Positions 17,456 to 27,335 of a stretch of DNA of 64,000 bases are shown one piece after another. The notes under the pieces are model-generated. The model did no database searches. It saw only the letters and a list, made by a program, of their open reading frames with translations, and was not told the DNA's origin. Source of the DNA: Cognatishimia sp. SS12. Its GTDB lineage: Bacteria > Pseudomonadota > Alphaproteobacteria > Rhodobacterales > Rhodobacteraceae. Where the stretch lies: assembly GCF_028369055.1 (NCBI RefSeq), contig NZ_JAQNCZ010000001.1, positions 682,001 through 746,000 of the forward strand, read 5' to 3'. Made by a program: the position numbers and the translations under genes. The stretch's first letter is position 1, and the number at the start of each line of letters is the position of its first letter.

Positions 17456-18397
17456 ATGGCACGCAAGATTATCATCGATACCGATCCGGGACAGGACGAC
17501 GCCGCGGCGATCTTTCTGGCGCTCGCCAGCCCCGAAACGCTCAGTGTTCTGGGCATCACCACGGTGGCGGGCAATGTGCCGTTGGCCCGCACCTCGGAAA
17601 ACGCCCGCATTGTGTGTGAATGGGCGGGCAAACCCGAGACCCGCGTTTTTGCAGGCTGCGACGCCCCCATGCAGCGCGCGCTGGTGACGGCGGAACATGT
17701 GCATGGCAAGACCGGCCTCGATGGCCCGGCAAACTTGCCCAAACCCAAAATAGCGCTTCAGGACCAGCACGGCGTTGATTTCATTATCGACACCCTGCGC
17801 GCGGAACCTGCGGGCAGCGTGACGCTCTGTACGTTGGGACCGCTGACCAATATCGGCACAGCTTTTGCCAAAGCGCCCGAAATTATCGCGCGGGTGGCCG
17901 AAATCGTGATGATGGGCGGGGCATATTTTGAGGTTGGGAACATCACACCCGCTGCCGAATTCAACATTTATGTCGACCCGGAAGCCGCTGATATTGTTTT
18001 TAAATCCGGTTGCAAACTGACCGTTATGCCACTGGATGTGACGCATAAGGCGCTGACCAGCCCGGCACGGGTTGCCGCGCTGCGCGATCTTGGCACCACA
18101 GCGGGTATTGCCATGGCCGACATGCTGGATTTTTTCGAACGCTTTGATGTCGAGAAATACGGCAGCGCAGGCGCACCGCTGCATGACCCTTGCGTCATTG
18201 CCTATCTGCTTCGACCCGAGCTTTTCGACGGGCGACATATCAATGTGATGATCGAAACCAAGTCAGAGCTGACCCTCGGTATGACTGTGGCCGATTTTTG
18301 GGGCGTGACGGACCGCACGCCCAACGCGCTTTTCATGCAAGACGTGGACGCTGACGGTTTCTTTGCCCTGCTGACAGAAAGATTGGCCCGACTATGA
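17456..18397 (+). CDS. Inosine-uridine type nucleoside hydrolase
   Basis: 313 residues. The calcium-binding, family-defining DTDPGQDDA is at 8-16; TLGPLTNIGTA and VMMGGAYFEVGNITPAAEFNIYVDPEAA follow, the latter carrying the Asn and Asp that contact ribose. The enzyme cleaves N-ribosidic bonds of nucleosides to base plus ribose in salvage; base preference cannot be read from sequence. An AAGGCAGG stretch precedes the ATG. A GNAT gene overlaps its stop by four bases. Confidence 0.9.
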   Translation: MARKIIIDTDPGQDDAAAIFLALASPETLSVLGITTVAGNVPLARTSENARIVCEWAGKPETRVFAGCDAPMQRALVTAEHVHGKTGLDGPANLPKPKIALQDQHGVDFIIDTLRAEPAGSVTLCTLGPLTNIGTAFAKAPEIIARVAEIVMMGGAYFEVGNITPAAEFNIYVDPEAADIVFKSGCKLTVMPLDVTHKALTSPARVAALRDLGTTAGIAMADMLDFFERFDVEKYGSAGAPLHDPCVIAYLLRPELFDGRHINVMIETKSELTLGMTVADFWGVTDRTPNALFMQDVDADGFFALLTERLARL

Positions 18398-18843
18398 GCA
18401 CCGCGTTGCACCTTGCCAAACCGGCGGATCTGCCCAAACTGATGACGCTGGTGTCGGCCTTTCACGCCGAAATGGGCCTTGGCACCGAAGAAACCGCCCG
18501 TGAACGGGCGCTGCTGCCCCTGCTGGAAGGCTCGCCTTATGGGGCGATCTATCTGATGGGCCCCGCCCGCGCGCCAATCGGCTATGCGGCGCTGACCTTC
18601 AGCTGGTCGATCGAATTTGGCGGTATGGATGGCTTTATCGACGAGCTTTACGTGCGGCCCGGCGTGCGTGGGCGTGGTGTCGCAACCAATGCTCTGGCCG
18701 CGCTGCGCAATATGCTGAAATCGGCTGAGGTGCGCGCCGTGCATCTTGAGGTCGCGCGCGACAATGACGCGGTGCAGCGCCTCTATGGGCGGGCGCATTT
18801 CAAGCTGCGCGAGCAATACAGCCTGATGACTTTGCGCCTTTGA
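18394..18843 (+). CDS. GNAT family N-acetyltransferase
   Basis: 149 residues with a standard GNAT fold. The acetyl-CoA pyrophosphate loop is VRPGVRGRGVATNAL, and the C-terminal strand-helix EVARDNDAVQRLYGRAHF follows. The acceptor is unknown. The start overlaps the nucleoside hydrolase stop (ATGA), so the two are translationally coupled, which may hint at a nucleoside- or sugar-related acceptor but does not prove it. The end of the gene contains the -35 of the selO promoter. Confidence 0.85.
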   Translation: MSTALHLAKPADLPKLMTLVSAFHAEMGLGTEETARERALLPLLEGSPYGAIYLMGPARAPIGYAALTFSWSIEFGGMDGFIDELYVRPGVRGRGVATNALAALRNMLKSAEVRAVHLEVARDNDAVQRLYGRAHFKLREQYSLMTLRL

Positions 18844-18867
18844 TCATAGGCAAAGCCTGCTTATATA
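18840..18867 (+). promoter_or_regulatory. Candidate leaderless promoter of selO
   Basis: TTGATC (18840-18845), 16-bp spacer, TATATA (18862-18867), then 6 nt before the ATG at 18874. There is no Shine-Dalgarno in the 6-nt gap. This is one of the best-matching members of the leaderless set. Confidence 0.6.
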
Positions 18868-18873
18868 GCAGCC

Positions 18874-20292
18874 ATGACCCTGAGCATTCCCTTTGACAAC
18901 AGCTATGCCCGCCTGCCCGCATCGTTGTTTACCCCCTGTCAGCCCACGCCGGTCGCTGCACCAGAGCTGATCGCCTTTAATCGCCCGCTGGCTGATCAGC
19001 TCGGCCTGACCGGGGCCGACAATGACGCAGACCTGGCGCAAATCTTTGCGGGCAACCATATGCCGCAGGGTGCCGCGCCGCTGGCGCAGCTTTATGCTGG
19101 GCATCAATTTGGCCAATGGAATCCGCAACTTGGAGACGGGCGCGCGATTTTGTTGGGCGAGGTTGAGACCGATCAGGGGCGGTTTGACATTCAGCTCAAG
19201 GGCTCGGGGCCAACACCCTATTCGCGCAATGGCGATGGGCGCGCCTGGTTGGGGCCGGTCCTGCGCGAATATGTCGTGTCCGAAGCGATGCATGCGCTTG
19301 GCGTTCCAACGACGCGCGCGCTTGCGGCGGTGCGCACCGGCCAAAAGGTGCAGCGTGAAACCGCGTTGCCCGGCGGTGTCATCACCCGCGTGGCCCGCAG
19401 TCACATCCGCGTCGGCACATTTCAGGTGCTGGCGGCGCGGCAGGACATCGAAGGCCTGACAGCGCTTTATGAGCATGCCGTGGCGCGGCATTACCCGGCT
19501 GCCAAGGACCCGCTGAGCTTCCTTCAGGCGGTGATCGACGCGCAGGCCAATCTGGTGGCGCATTGGATGAGCCTTGGGTTCATTCACGGCGTGATGAACA
19601 CCGACAATTGCGCCATCTCAGGGGAAACCATCGACTATGGCCCCTGCGCCTTTATGGATCACTTTCACCCGATGCAGGTATTTTCCAGCATCGACCGCAA
19701 TGGGCGCTATGCCTATGGCAATCAGCCCGACATCATCGTTTGGAACATGGCGCAGCTGGCCACCGCGCTGGTGCCTCTGATGCCGGACACCGACGCAGCG
19801 GTGCGCGATTTCACTGAGGTCATTCACGCGATGCCGGACCTTCTGCGCAAAAACTGGCGCGATCGGTTCGCCGCCAAGCTGGGAATTACCGATGCGCGCC
19901 AAGAAGACGAGACGCTGATCAACGGTTTTCTGACCCTAATGGCGAATTCCCGCGCCGATTTCACCCAAAGCTTCCGCGCCCTTGCGCAAGGCAGCGCCGC
20001 GGATCACATGTCAGACGCTGCCGCCTATGCCAAATGGCAGGGCAGCTGGCAGGCGCGTATCGCTGAGGTGCCCGACCCCAGCGCGCATATGCGCGCAGTC
20101 AGCCCGTATCTCATCCCGCGCAATCACCAGATCGAAGCAATGATCGACGCAGCGGTGGCGGGCGATGACGCGCCGTTTCATAGGCTGACCACCGCGCTGG
20201 CCCGCCCCTATGAGGAAAACCCCGCCTATCGGGACCTCGCAGAGCCGCCAAAAGAAGACGAGATTGTGAAGGCAACATTCTGCGGCACCTAA
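18874..20292 (+). CDS. selO: Protein adenylyltransferase SelO (YdiU/UPF0061)
   Basis: 472 residues, normal length. Diagnostic blocks are LGDGRAILLGE, QLKGSGPTPYSRNGDGRAWL (a Gly/Ser-rich ATP loop) and HGVMNTDNCAISGETIDYGP (catalytic Asp/Asn and metal Asp). SelO is a pseudokinase that binds ATP inverted and transfers AMP to Ser/Thr/Tyr residues of redox-related proteins. The protein ends KATFCGT, so Cys470 is third from the end, the place of selenocysteine in the animal enzyme. It probably has its own promoter, with the -10 ending 6 nt before the ATG. Confidence 0.94.
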   Translation: MTLSIPFDNSYARLPASLFTPCQPTPVAAPELIAFNRPLADQLGLTGADNDADLAQIFAGNHMPQGAAPLAQLYAGHQFGQWNPQLGDGRAILLGEVETDQGRFDIQLKGSGPTPYSRNGDGRAWLGPVLREYVVSEAMHALGVPTTRALAAVRTGQKVQRETALPGGVITRVARSHIRVGTFQVLAARQDIEGLTALYEHAVARHYPAAKDPLSFLQAVIDAQANLVAHWMSLGFIHGVMNTDNCAISGETIDYGPCAFMDHFHPMQVFSSIDRNGRYAYGNQPDIIVWNMAQLATALVPLMPDTDAAVRDFTEVIHAMPDLLRKNWRDRFAAKLGITDARQEDETLINGFLTLMANSRADFTQSFRALAQGSAADHMSDAAAYAKWQGSWQARIAEVPDPSAHMRAVSPYLIPRNHQIEAMIDAAVAGDDAPFHRLTTALARPYEENPAYRDLAEPPKEDEIVKATFCGT

Positions 20293-20346
20293 GGTCGATC
20301 AAAAGCCAACCAAGCCCCCGAACAATGTGAGGAAAACGGCTCTCCC

Positions 20347-21189
20347 ATGACTCAGTATTTCGTTTATGACGTCTTCACGGATCAGGCATTTGGCGGCAAC
20401 CCGCTTGCCGTGATCCCGGATGCCACCGCCCTGCCCGAGGCCGATCTGCCGCGGATCGCGCGCGAATTCAATTTTTCGGAAACCACTTTTATCTATCCGC
20501 CTGAGGACCGGGCGCATACAGCGCGGGTGCGAATTTTTACGCCGACGATGGAAATCCCTTTTGCCGGGCATCCGCTCATTGGCACCACGCTTGCACTGTA
20601 TGATATCGGTGAACCTGCTGAGATGGTGCTGGAACTGGGCGTTGGCCCCCTGCGCTGCTGGGTTGAGGGCGCGCGTGCCAGCTTCACGACCGCAAAGGCG
20701 CTGGAGCGGGTGGCAGACATTGAAACCGCTCTGGTCGCCCGAGCGCTCGGCTTATCCGAAGAGGACATCACAACAACAACTCACGCCCCGGTGCTGGCCA
20801 CACTCGGATTGCCCTTTGTCATTTCAGAGCTGACCAGCCGCGCCGCCCTTGCGCGCATTCAAACCCATAGCGACGCCTTCCGCGAAGGCGCTGCGCGCTA
20901 TCCGGCGGGGCTGGACTTTTCGCAGTTTGCCTATGTGCGCAATGGGCAAACCGTTGATGCGCGCATGTTTGCGCCGCTCGACAATATCCCCGAAGACCCG
21001 GCCACAGGGTCGGCCTGCGCCACACTGGCCGCCCTGCTAGCGGAAATCGAAGGCAAGGATCTGACGCTGCGCATTCATCAAGGCGACGATATGGGCCGCC
21101 CCAGCGTGATAGAAGCCATGACAAAAGGAAAGGCCGTGACCCTTTCGGGCACGGCCAAACGCATTATGCAGGGCACTCTCGTCTATTAG
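20347..21189 (+). CDS. PhzF family isomerase/epimerase-like protein
   Basis: 280 residues starting [20 protein letters not shown], with the conserved FSETTF (the catalytic Glu of PhzF lies here), [10 protein letters not shown] and the C-terminal [18 protein letters not shown]. Relatives include the phenazine isomerase PhzF and broad diaminopimelate-epimerase-fold proteins; with no phenazine genes nearby, a metabolic isomerase role is the more cautious reading. It ends one base before the convergent helicase gene, with no terminator visible. Confidence 0.87.
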   Translation: MTQYFVYDVFTDQAFGGNPLAVIPDATALPEADLPRIAREFNFSETTFIYPPEDRAHTARVRIFTPTMEIPFAGHPLIGTTLALYDIGEPAEMVLELGVGPLRCWVEGARASFTTAKALERVADIETALVARALGLSEEDITTTTHAPVLATLGLPFVISELTSRAALARIQTHSDAFREGAARYPAGLDFSQFAYVRNGQTVDARMFAPLDNIPEDPATGSACATLAALLAEIEGKDLTLRIHQGDDMGRPSVIEAMTKGKAVTLSGTAKRIMQGTLVY

Positions 21190-21190
21190 A

Positions 21191-22525
21191 TCAGGCAGAG
21201 GCCGCCTTGGCCCCGCGACGCCCGTTGCCGCCACTGCGGCGCCGTCCGCCACCGGGTTTGCCGCCGCCGGCATGCGCGCCGCCTTGACCCCCAGCCTGCC
21301 CGCCGGGACGCCCGCCGCGCCGACCGCGGCCACCTGGACGACCGGAACCGCCGCGCCCTGGACCTTTGGATTTGTGGCTCGGATCATCCATGTCCATCCA
21401 GCGGGTGCCAGAAGCCACAGGGATTTCCATCTTCATGACTTTCTGAATCGCTTTCAGCTCATCACATTCATCCGGGGAACAAAAGGCAATCGCCGCCCCA
21501 TCCATGCCCGCGCGCGCTGTGCGGCCAATACGGTGCACATAGTTATCCGGGACATTGGGCAGCTCGTAGTTATAGACATGGCGCACCACCGGAATATCAA
21601 GCCCGCGAGCGGCCACATCGGTTGCCACCAGCACCATGGTTTGCCCGCTACGGAAACCGGCGATCGCGCGTTCGCGCTGACCCTGACTTTTGTTGCCATG
21701 CACCGAAGCCGCAGAAAAGCCGGCCTTATCCAGCGTTTTCATCAACCGTTCTGCGCCGTGTTTCGTACGCATGAAAACAATCGCGGCTTCATCACGATGT
21801 TTGCCCAGCAGCTCTTTGAGAAGCGTGGTTTTTTCTGCTTTGGCAATGAAATGTACCGATTGTTCGATCTTGTCCGCCGCCTTGCCCGGAGGCGAAACCT
21901 GAATGCGCACGGGCGCACGCAGATAAGTGCTGGCGATTTCGTTCATCTGTTTCGGCATCGTGGCCGAGAACAGCATGGTCTGGCGTTCTTCCGGCAGCTC
22001 GCTGGAAATGCGGCGCAGTGCGTGGATAAAGCCCAGATCAAGCATTTGGTCTGCTTCATCTAGCACCAAGAAATCGGTCTGCTCCAGATCAATCGCTTTG
22101 CGATCCATAAGGTCAATCAACCGGCCGGGTGTGGCCACAACCACATCTGTGCCGCGCGCAATGCGGGTGATCTGCGGGTTAATCGCAACGCCGCCCACAA
22201 CCAGACCCACTTTGAAATGGGTGCCATCGGTGAAGGCTTTGAGAGAGGCGCAAATCTGATTGGCCAGCTCACGTGTTGGGGCCAGCACCAAGGCACGCAC
22301 ACAACGCGGTGCCGGCTTGCTGCCATAGCTTTGCAATTGCGCGATCAGCGGCAGGCCAAACGCCAGCGTTTTGCCGGTGCCGGTTTGGGCAAGGCCCATC
22401 ACGTCTTTACCGTTCAACCCATGTGGGATTGCACGATCTTGAATTGGTGTTGGTTTGGTCAGACCCATTTCTTTCAAACGAGTCACAATGGAGTTGGGCA
22501 AGCCCAACTCGTCGAAATCAGCCAT
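21191..22525 (-). CDS. DEAD-box ATP-dependent RNA helicase (RhlE-like)
   Basis: 444 residues. Q motif (GLTKPTPIQ), motif I AQTGTGKT at 46-53, DEAD in LVLDEADQMLDLG, SAT (LFSATMP), and the C-terminal motifs VATDVAARGLDIP and HRIGRTARAG are all present. The last 55 or so residues are an Arg/Gly-rich tail typical of RhlE-type helicases that act on rRNA or mRNA. ATG at 22525 is chosen because AAGGA lies at the right distance; the upstream alternative at 22546 lacks one. The leader contains two adjacent hairpins next to the ribosome binding site. Confidence 0.93.
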   Translation of the reverse strand: MADFDELGLPNSIVTRLKEMGLTKPTPIQDRAIPHGLNGKDVMGLAQTGTGKTLAFGLPLIAQLQSYGSKPAPRCVRALVLAPTRELANQICASLKAFTDGTHFKVGLVVGGVAINPQITRIARGTDVVVATPGRLIDLMDRKAIDLEQTDFLVLDEADQMLDLGFIHALRRISSELPEERQTMLFSATMPKQMNEIASTYLRAPVRIQVSPPGKAADKIEQSVHFIAKAEKTTLLKELLGKHRDEAAIVFMRTKHGAERLMKTLDKAGFSAASVHGNKSQGQRERAIAGFRSGQTMVLVATDVAARGLDIPVVRHVYNYELPNVPDNYVHRIGRTARAGMDGAAIAFCSPDECDELKAIQKVMKMEIPVASGTRWMDMDDPSHKSKGPGRGGSGRPGGRGRRGGRPGGQAGGQGGAHAGGGKPGGGRRRSGGNGRRGAKAASA

Positions 22526-22540
22526 TCGATATCCTTTCGC

Positions 22541-22573
22541 GCCCAAAGCGGGCTATGGCGTGTGACCGCCATA
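22541..22573 (-). promoter_or_regulatory. Tandem hairpins in the helicase 5' leader
   Basis: Plus-strand view: GCCC-AAAGC-GGGC (22541-22553) directly followed by TATGGCG-N6-CGCCATA (22554-22573). On the helicase mRNA these lie immediately upstream of the AAGGA ribosome binding site, a position suited to translational control. Confidence 0.45.
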
Positions 22574-22644
22574 AACGAAAGACATCCCATATGCCTCTTG
22601 CTCGACAGCCCGGGCCTGCGCTGTGGCGCTGCCCGTCAATGGTT

Positions 22645-22668
22645 GCGATGCCCCGTTATTGGCATCGC
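22645..22668. repeat. 8-bp inverted repeat between helicase and fur-type gene
   Basis: GCGATGCC and GGCATCGC are perfectly complementary with an 8-nt loop. No T run follows on either strand, so a terminator is unlikely; it may be a structured leader element or an operator. The rest of this divergent gap shows nothing further. Confidence 0.5.
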
Positions 22669-22811
22669 CGACCTTTGTGCGGCATCTGCGCCCTTTTCCA
22701 GCGCCAGTCAAGCATTATTCCCAATCCCGGACACTGGACAATGCCGCTTAAGTGCTAGAAAAGCCGCCTCCCACTCTGTATGGAAGAGAGCCAGAGCAAC
22801 TTGAGGCCCCT

Positions 22812-23231
22812 ATGAGCGACACCATCCTTGCCCGCTGCGAAGCCAAAGGTCTGCGCATGACCGAGCAACGCCGCACCATCGCGGCTGTGCTGCAAGAGAG
22901 CGATGACCACCCTGACGTCGAAGAGCTGTACGCCCGCGCCAGTCAGCGCGATTCGGCGATCTCGCTGGCGACGGTCTACCGCACGGTCAAACTCTTTGAA
23001 GAGGCCGGGATACTCGACAAGTTGGAATTTGGCGATGGCCGCGCGCGTTATGAGGATGCAGAGCGCGAGCACCATGACCACCTGATTGATATTCACAGCG
23101 GCGAAGTGATCGAATTCATGGACCCTGAAATTGAAAAGCTTCAGGAAAAAATCGCTGAAAAGCTCGGCTTCCGTCTGATGGGCCATAAGCTAGAGCTTTA
23201 CGGCGTGCCCCTCAAACGCGACAGGGGCTGA
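22812..23231 (+). CDS. Fur family metalloregulator (Fur/Mur type)
   Basis: 139 residues from the ATG preceded by TTGAGG; upstream in-frame codons lack support. It has a winged-helix DNA-binding half with SLATVYRTVKLFEEAGI, then the metal-sensing half with EHHDHLI (His87, His88, His90) and the C-terminal HKLELYGVPL. The CxxC pairs that hold structural zinc in E. coli Fur are absent. In alphaproteobacteria such proteins often respond to manganese (Mur) rather than iron, whereas iron is sensed by Irr and RirA/IscR; this gene does not look like Irr. The EamA transporter gene follows after one base. Confidence 0.88.
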   Translation: MSDTILARCEAKGLRMTEQRRTIAAVLQESDDHPDVEELYARASQRDSAISLATVYRTVKLFEEAGILDKLEFGDGRARYEDAEREHHDHLIDIHSGEVIEFMDPEIEKLQEKIAEKLGFRLMGHKLELYGVPLKRDRG

Positions 23232-23232
23232 G

Positions 23233-24108
23233 GTGAACAACCTCAAAGCCATGTGGCTGATGCTGATCGGTATGGCCTGTTTCTCCAGCGCCGACGGTAT
23301 CATCAAATTCCTCTCGGTCAGCATCTCCAAAGGCCAGATCATGACCTGCATGGGTCTTGCCGGGGCCGTGGTGTTTTATCTGCTCTGCCGCCGAAAGGGC
23401 ACCACGGTGCGCGACGCGGTGTTTTTCCATCCGGTGCTGATCATTCGGAACATCGCCGAAATTGTCGCCGCACTGGCGATTTTCACCGCGCTGAGCCTTG
23501 CACCCCTGTCATCGGTGGCCGCAATTTTGCAGGCGGTGCCGCTGGTGATCACGCTATGCGCGGCTTGGGGCCTCAAGGAGAAAGTCGGCCCAAGACGCTG
23601 GGCCGCGATTATTGTCGGTTTTATCGGCGTTCTGATCATCGTGCGGCCCAACTCCGGCTCGCTGGATGTCGCGCTGCTGTTGGCGGTTCTTGGGATGGTG
23701 TCGCTTTCGATCCGCGACCTTGCCTCGCGCCTTGCGCCGCCCGAGGCCTCAACCCCACTGCTTTCGTTTTATGCCTTCTCTGGGCTGATCCCGACCGGTC
23801 TGATCCTGAGCGCGCTGACAGATGGGTTTGATCCGATCAACGGCACAGCGGCGCTGATACTGCTTGCGATGAGTGCATTGGCATTGACGGGGTATCTTTG
23901 CGTGACAATTGCCATGCGCATCGGCGAGGTTTCGGCCGTGTCGCCGCTGCGCTATGCGCGGCTGCCCTTTGCAGCGGTGGTTGGGTTTCTTCTGTTTGCC
24001 GAAGTGCCGGATGCGGCAACCCTATTTGGGTCTGCGCTGGTGATCGGATCCGGGTTGTTCGTGATGCTGCGCGAGGCGCAGATCAGTCGCGCTGCGCGGG
24101 GAATTTGA
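23233..24108 (+). CDS. EamA/DMT family transporter
   Basis: 291 residues with ten hydrophobic segments arranged as two EamA repeats (first from MWLMLIGMACFSSADGIIKF, second from ALLLAVLGMVSLSIRDLASR). Such drug/metabolite transporters usually export amino acids, nucleosides or metabolites; no substrate can be assigned. The GTG start is one base after the Fur-type gene, so they are probably one transcript and the transporter may be part of the metal response. The 3' end overlaps the convergent histidine kinase gene by 26 bp. Confidence 0.87.
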   Translation: MNNLKAMWLMLIGMACFSSADGIIKFLSVSISKGQIMTCMGLAGAVVFYLLCRRKGTTVRDAVFFHPVLIIRNIAEIVAALAIFTALSLAPLSSVAAILQAVPLVITLCAAWGLKEKVGPRRWAAIIVGFIGVLIIVRPNSGSLDVALLLAVLGMVSLSIRDLASRLAPPEASTPLLSFYAFSGLIPTGLILSALTDGFDPINGTAALILLAMSALALTGYLCVTIAMRIGEVSAVSPLRYARLPFAAVVGFLLFAEVPDAATLFGSALVIGSGLFVMLREAQISRAARGI

Positions 24109-25186
24109 CCCAAAAGGTCGCGCCGCGATCATCATTGTTGAAATAGCCGATTTCACCGCCCATGCCTTCGGTCATCTGCTTGCAGATCGCCAAACCAAGC
24201 CCGGTGCTTTTGTGCGTGACTTTTTGCGAATTCGCGCTTTGGGTGAACCGTTGGAACATCCGCCCCTCAAGTTCCTGCGGCACGCCGGTCCCATGGTCGC
24301 GCACCGCGATCATCACGCTGTCGTCCTTGTGCGTCAGCTTAAGCTCAATCGTGGTCTCACCGGGGGAAAATTTCGCCGCATTGGACAAAAGGTTCGCCAA
24401 CACCTGTTGCAAACGGACCTCATCTGCCAGAATCGAAAGTGGCGCGTCGCCCTCTGGCAGCTCTACGGCAACTTTCTGGCCGTCTTGCAGATACCCCTGA
24501 ATGGACAGCATCGCATCAGAAACCGCCGCGCGCGCATCGATGGGCGCGGTCTCATAGGTCAGTTGACCGTTTTCAAGGGTTTGAAAATCAAGCAGTTCAT
24601 TCACCAGATGCAGCAGCCGGTTGGAATTGCGTTGCGCCAGCTGCAAAAGGTTGGTGACAGGGGCCGGCAAGTCACCCATCTGACCGCTATTTGCGATCTT
24701 CAGCGCGCCCAGGACCGAGGTCAGCGGCGTGCGCAATTCATGGCTGACCATGGCAATAAATTCGTCTTTGGCTTGTTGCTGCTCGCGATGATCCGTTACG
24801 TCAATATGCACACCTTGCAACCGCACGGGCTTGCCATCTGCGGCGCGTTCGGTCACCCCAGCATCTGATTGAATCCAAACCCAATGTCCGGCTTCGTGAC
24901 GCACGCGAAACACCGATTTACTGCGGCGTGTTTCCCCCGCAAAAAGCGCGGCATCGGCGGCTTCGACGGCGGGCAGATCATCGGGATGAATCCGGTCGCG
25001 CCAGACCAACTGAGGGCTGAGAATGGCATCGCCGGGCAGGCCGATCATGGTTTTCCAGGTTTCATTGACGACAGAGCGTCCGCTGCGCAGGTCGAGATCA
25101 AAGATACCGATGCCCGCCCCCTCCAAAACAGAGGTTTCAAGCTGCGCAGGAGGCTCGCTTAGGGCCAGTTGCCTTGCATTTGTCAT
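24083..25186 (-). CDS. PAS-domain hybrid-free sensor histidine kinase (orphan)
   Basis: 367 residues with no membrane segment, so probably cytosolic. A PAS fold with PAC motif covers about 20-135 (GHWVWIQSDAGV; VRLQGVHIDVTDHREQQ). A HisKA dimerisation helix carries His149 (MVSHELRTPL), and the ATPase domain has an N box (VLANLLSNAAKF), VRDHGTGVP and STGLGLAI. It autophosphorylates and passes phosphate to a response regulator, none of which is encoded nearby. ATG at 25186 has GGAGAA upstream; an in-frame start 30 bases earlier has less support. Confidence 0.9.
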   Translation of the reverse strand: MTNARQLALSEPPAQLETSVLEGAGIGIFDLDLRSGRSVVNETWKTMIGLPGDAILSPQLVWRDRIHPDDLPAVEAADAALFAGETRRSKSVFRVRHEAGHWVWIQSDAGVTERAADGKPVRLQGVHIDVTDHREQQQAKDEFIAMVSHELRTPLTSVLGALKIANSGQMGDLPAPVTNLLQLAQRNSNRLLHLVNELLDFQTLENGQLTYETAPIDARAAVSDAMLSIQGYLQDGQKVAVELPEGDAPLSILADEVRLQQVLANLLSNAAKFSPGETTIELKLTHKDDSVMIAVRDHGTGVPQELEGRMFQRFTQSANSQKVTHKSTGLGLAICKQMTEGMGGEIGYFNNDDRGATFWVKFPAQRD

Positions 25187-26776
<1,590 letters not shown>

Positions 26777-26798
26777 TCATCCCAAACGGATGACGCGG

Positions 26799-26830
26799 CG
26801 CGGGCCCCTGTTTGGGGTCCGCGTTTTTTT
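26799..26830 (+). terminator. Intrinsic terminator after eno
   Basis: CGCGGGCCCC (26799-26808) pairs with GGGGTCCGCG (26814-26823), one G-U pair, followed by seven T. Confidence 0.92.
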
Positions 26831-26848
26831 ATGCGCCGCCTTCCCCCT

Positions 26849-26876
26849 TTTGCCACGCCGCGTTTCCGGCTAAGCA
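26849..26876 (+). promoter_or_regulatory. Weak candidate leaderless promoter of the MEKHLA gene
   Basis: TTTGCC (26849-26854), 16-bp spacer, TAAGCA (26871-26876), 6 nt, ATG at 26883, with no Shine-Dalgarno. The -35 match is poor, so this is the weakest plus-strand member of the leaderless set. Confidence 0.35.
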
Positions 26877-26882
26877 AACCGC

Positions 26883-27335
26883 ATGTTACAGCCCGCCCCT
26901 GAAAATGACTATCACCCCGCCTTCAGCGCCACGCTGCTGCGCAGCTTTGCGGCCTGCCTTGGCCGACCGCTGCTACGCCCGGCGACCGCGCAGGCGCTCT
27001 ATGAGGCACCGTTTCCGGTTCTGGCGCATAACACCGCAGATGATCCGATCCTGACCTACGGCAATCGCGCTGCGCAACAGCTCTGGGAACTGGATTGGGC
27101 GGCGCTGCGGCAACTGCCCTCGCGCCTGACGGCAGAACCGGGGCAACGCGCAGAACGGGCCGCGATGTTTGACGCCATGCGCCAAAACGGGTTTGCCGAC
27201 GATTATTCCGGCATTCGGATCAGCGCCACGGGCCAGCGCTTTCGCATCAAAAACGCCATCATCTGGACCCTCACGAATGCCGCCGGGGTCAAGATCGGCG
27301 AAGCCGCCACTTTCAAGGACTATGAGCTGCTATGA
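26883..27335 (+). CDS. MEKHLA domain (PAS-like) protein
   Basis: 150 residues. The PAS-like MEKHLA core is recognisable in PVLAHNTADDPILTYGNRAAQQLWELDW, then SRLTAEPGQRAERAAMFDAM and a C-terminal strand pair (FRIKNAIIWTLTNAAG). The domain was first described in plant HD-ZIP III proteins and occurs as stand-alone small proteins in bacteria, where its ligand and role are unknown; a sensory or small-molecule role is inference. The stop overlaps the start of a DUF985 cupin gene by four bases, so the two proteins are likely made together. Confidence 0.82.
   Translation: MLQPAPENDYHPAFSATLLRSFAACLGRPLLRPATAQALYEAPFPVLAHNTADDPILTYGNRAAQQLWELDWAALRQLPSRLTAEPGQRAERAAMFDAMRQNGFADDYSGIRISATGQRFRIKNAIIWTLTNAAGVKIGEAATFKDYELL

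Noticed and set aside
20347-21189. PhzF gene as evidence of phenazine synthesis
   Set aside because: No other phz genes are nearby and the family is widespread in non-producers.
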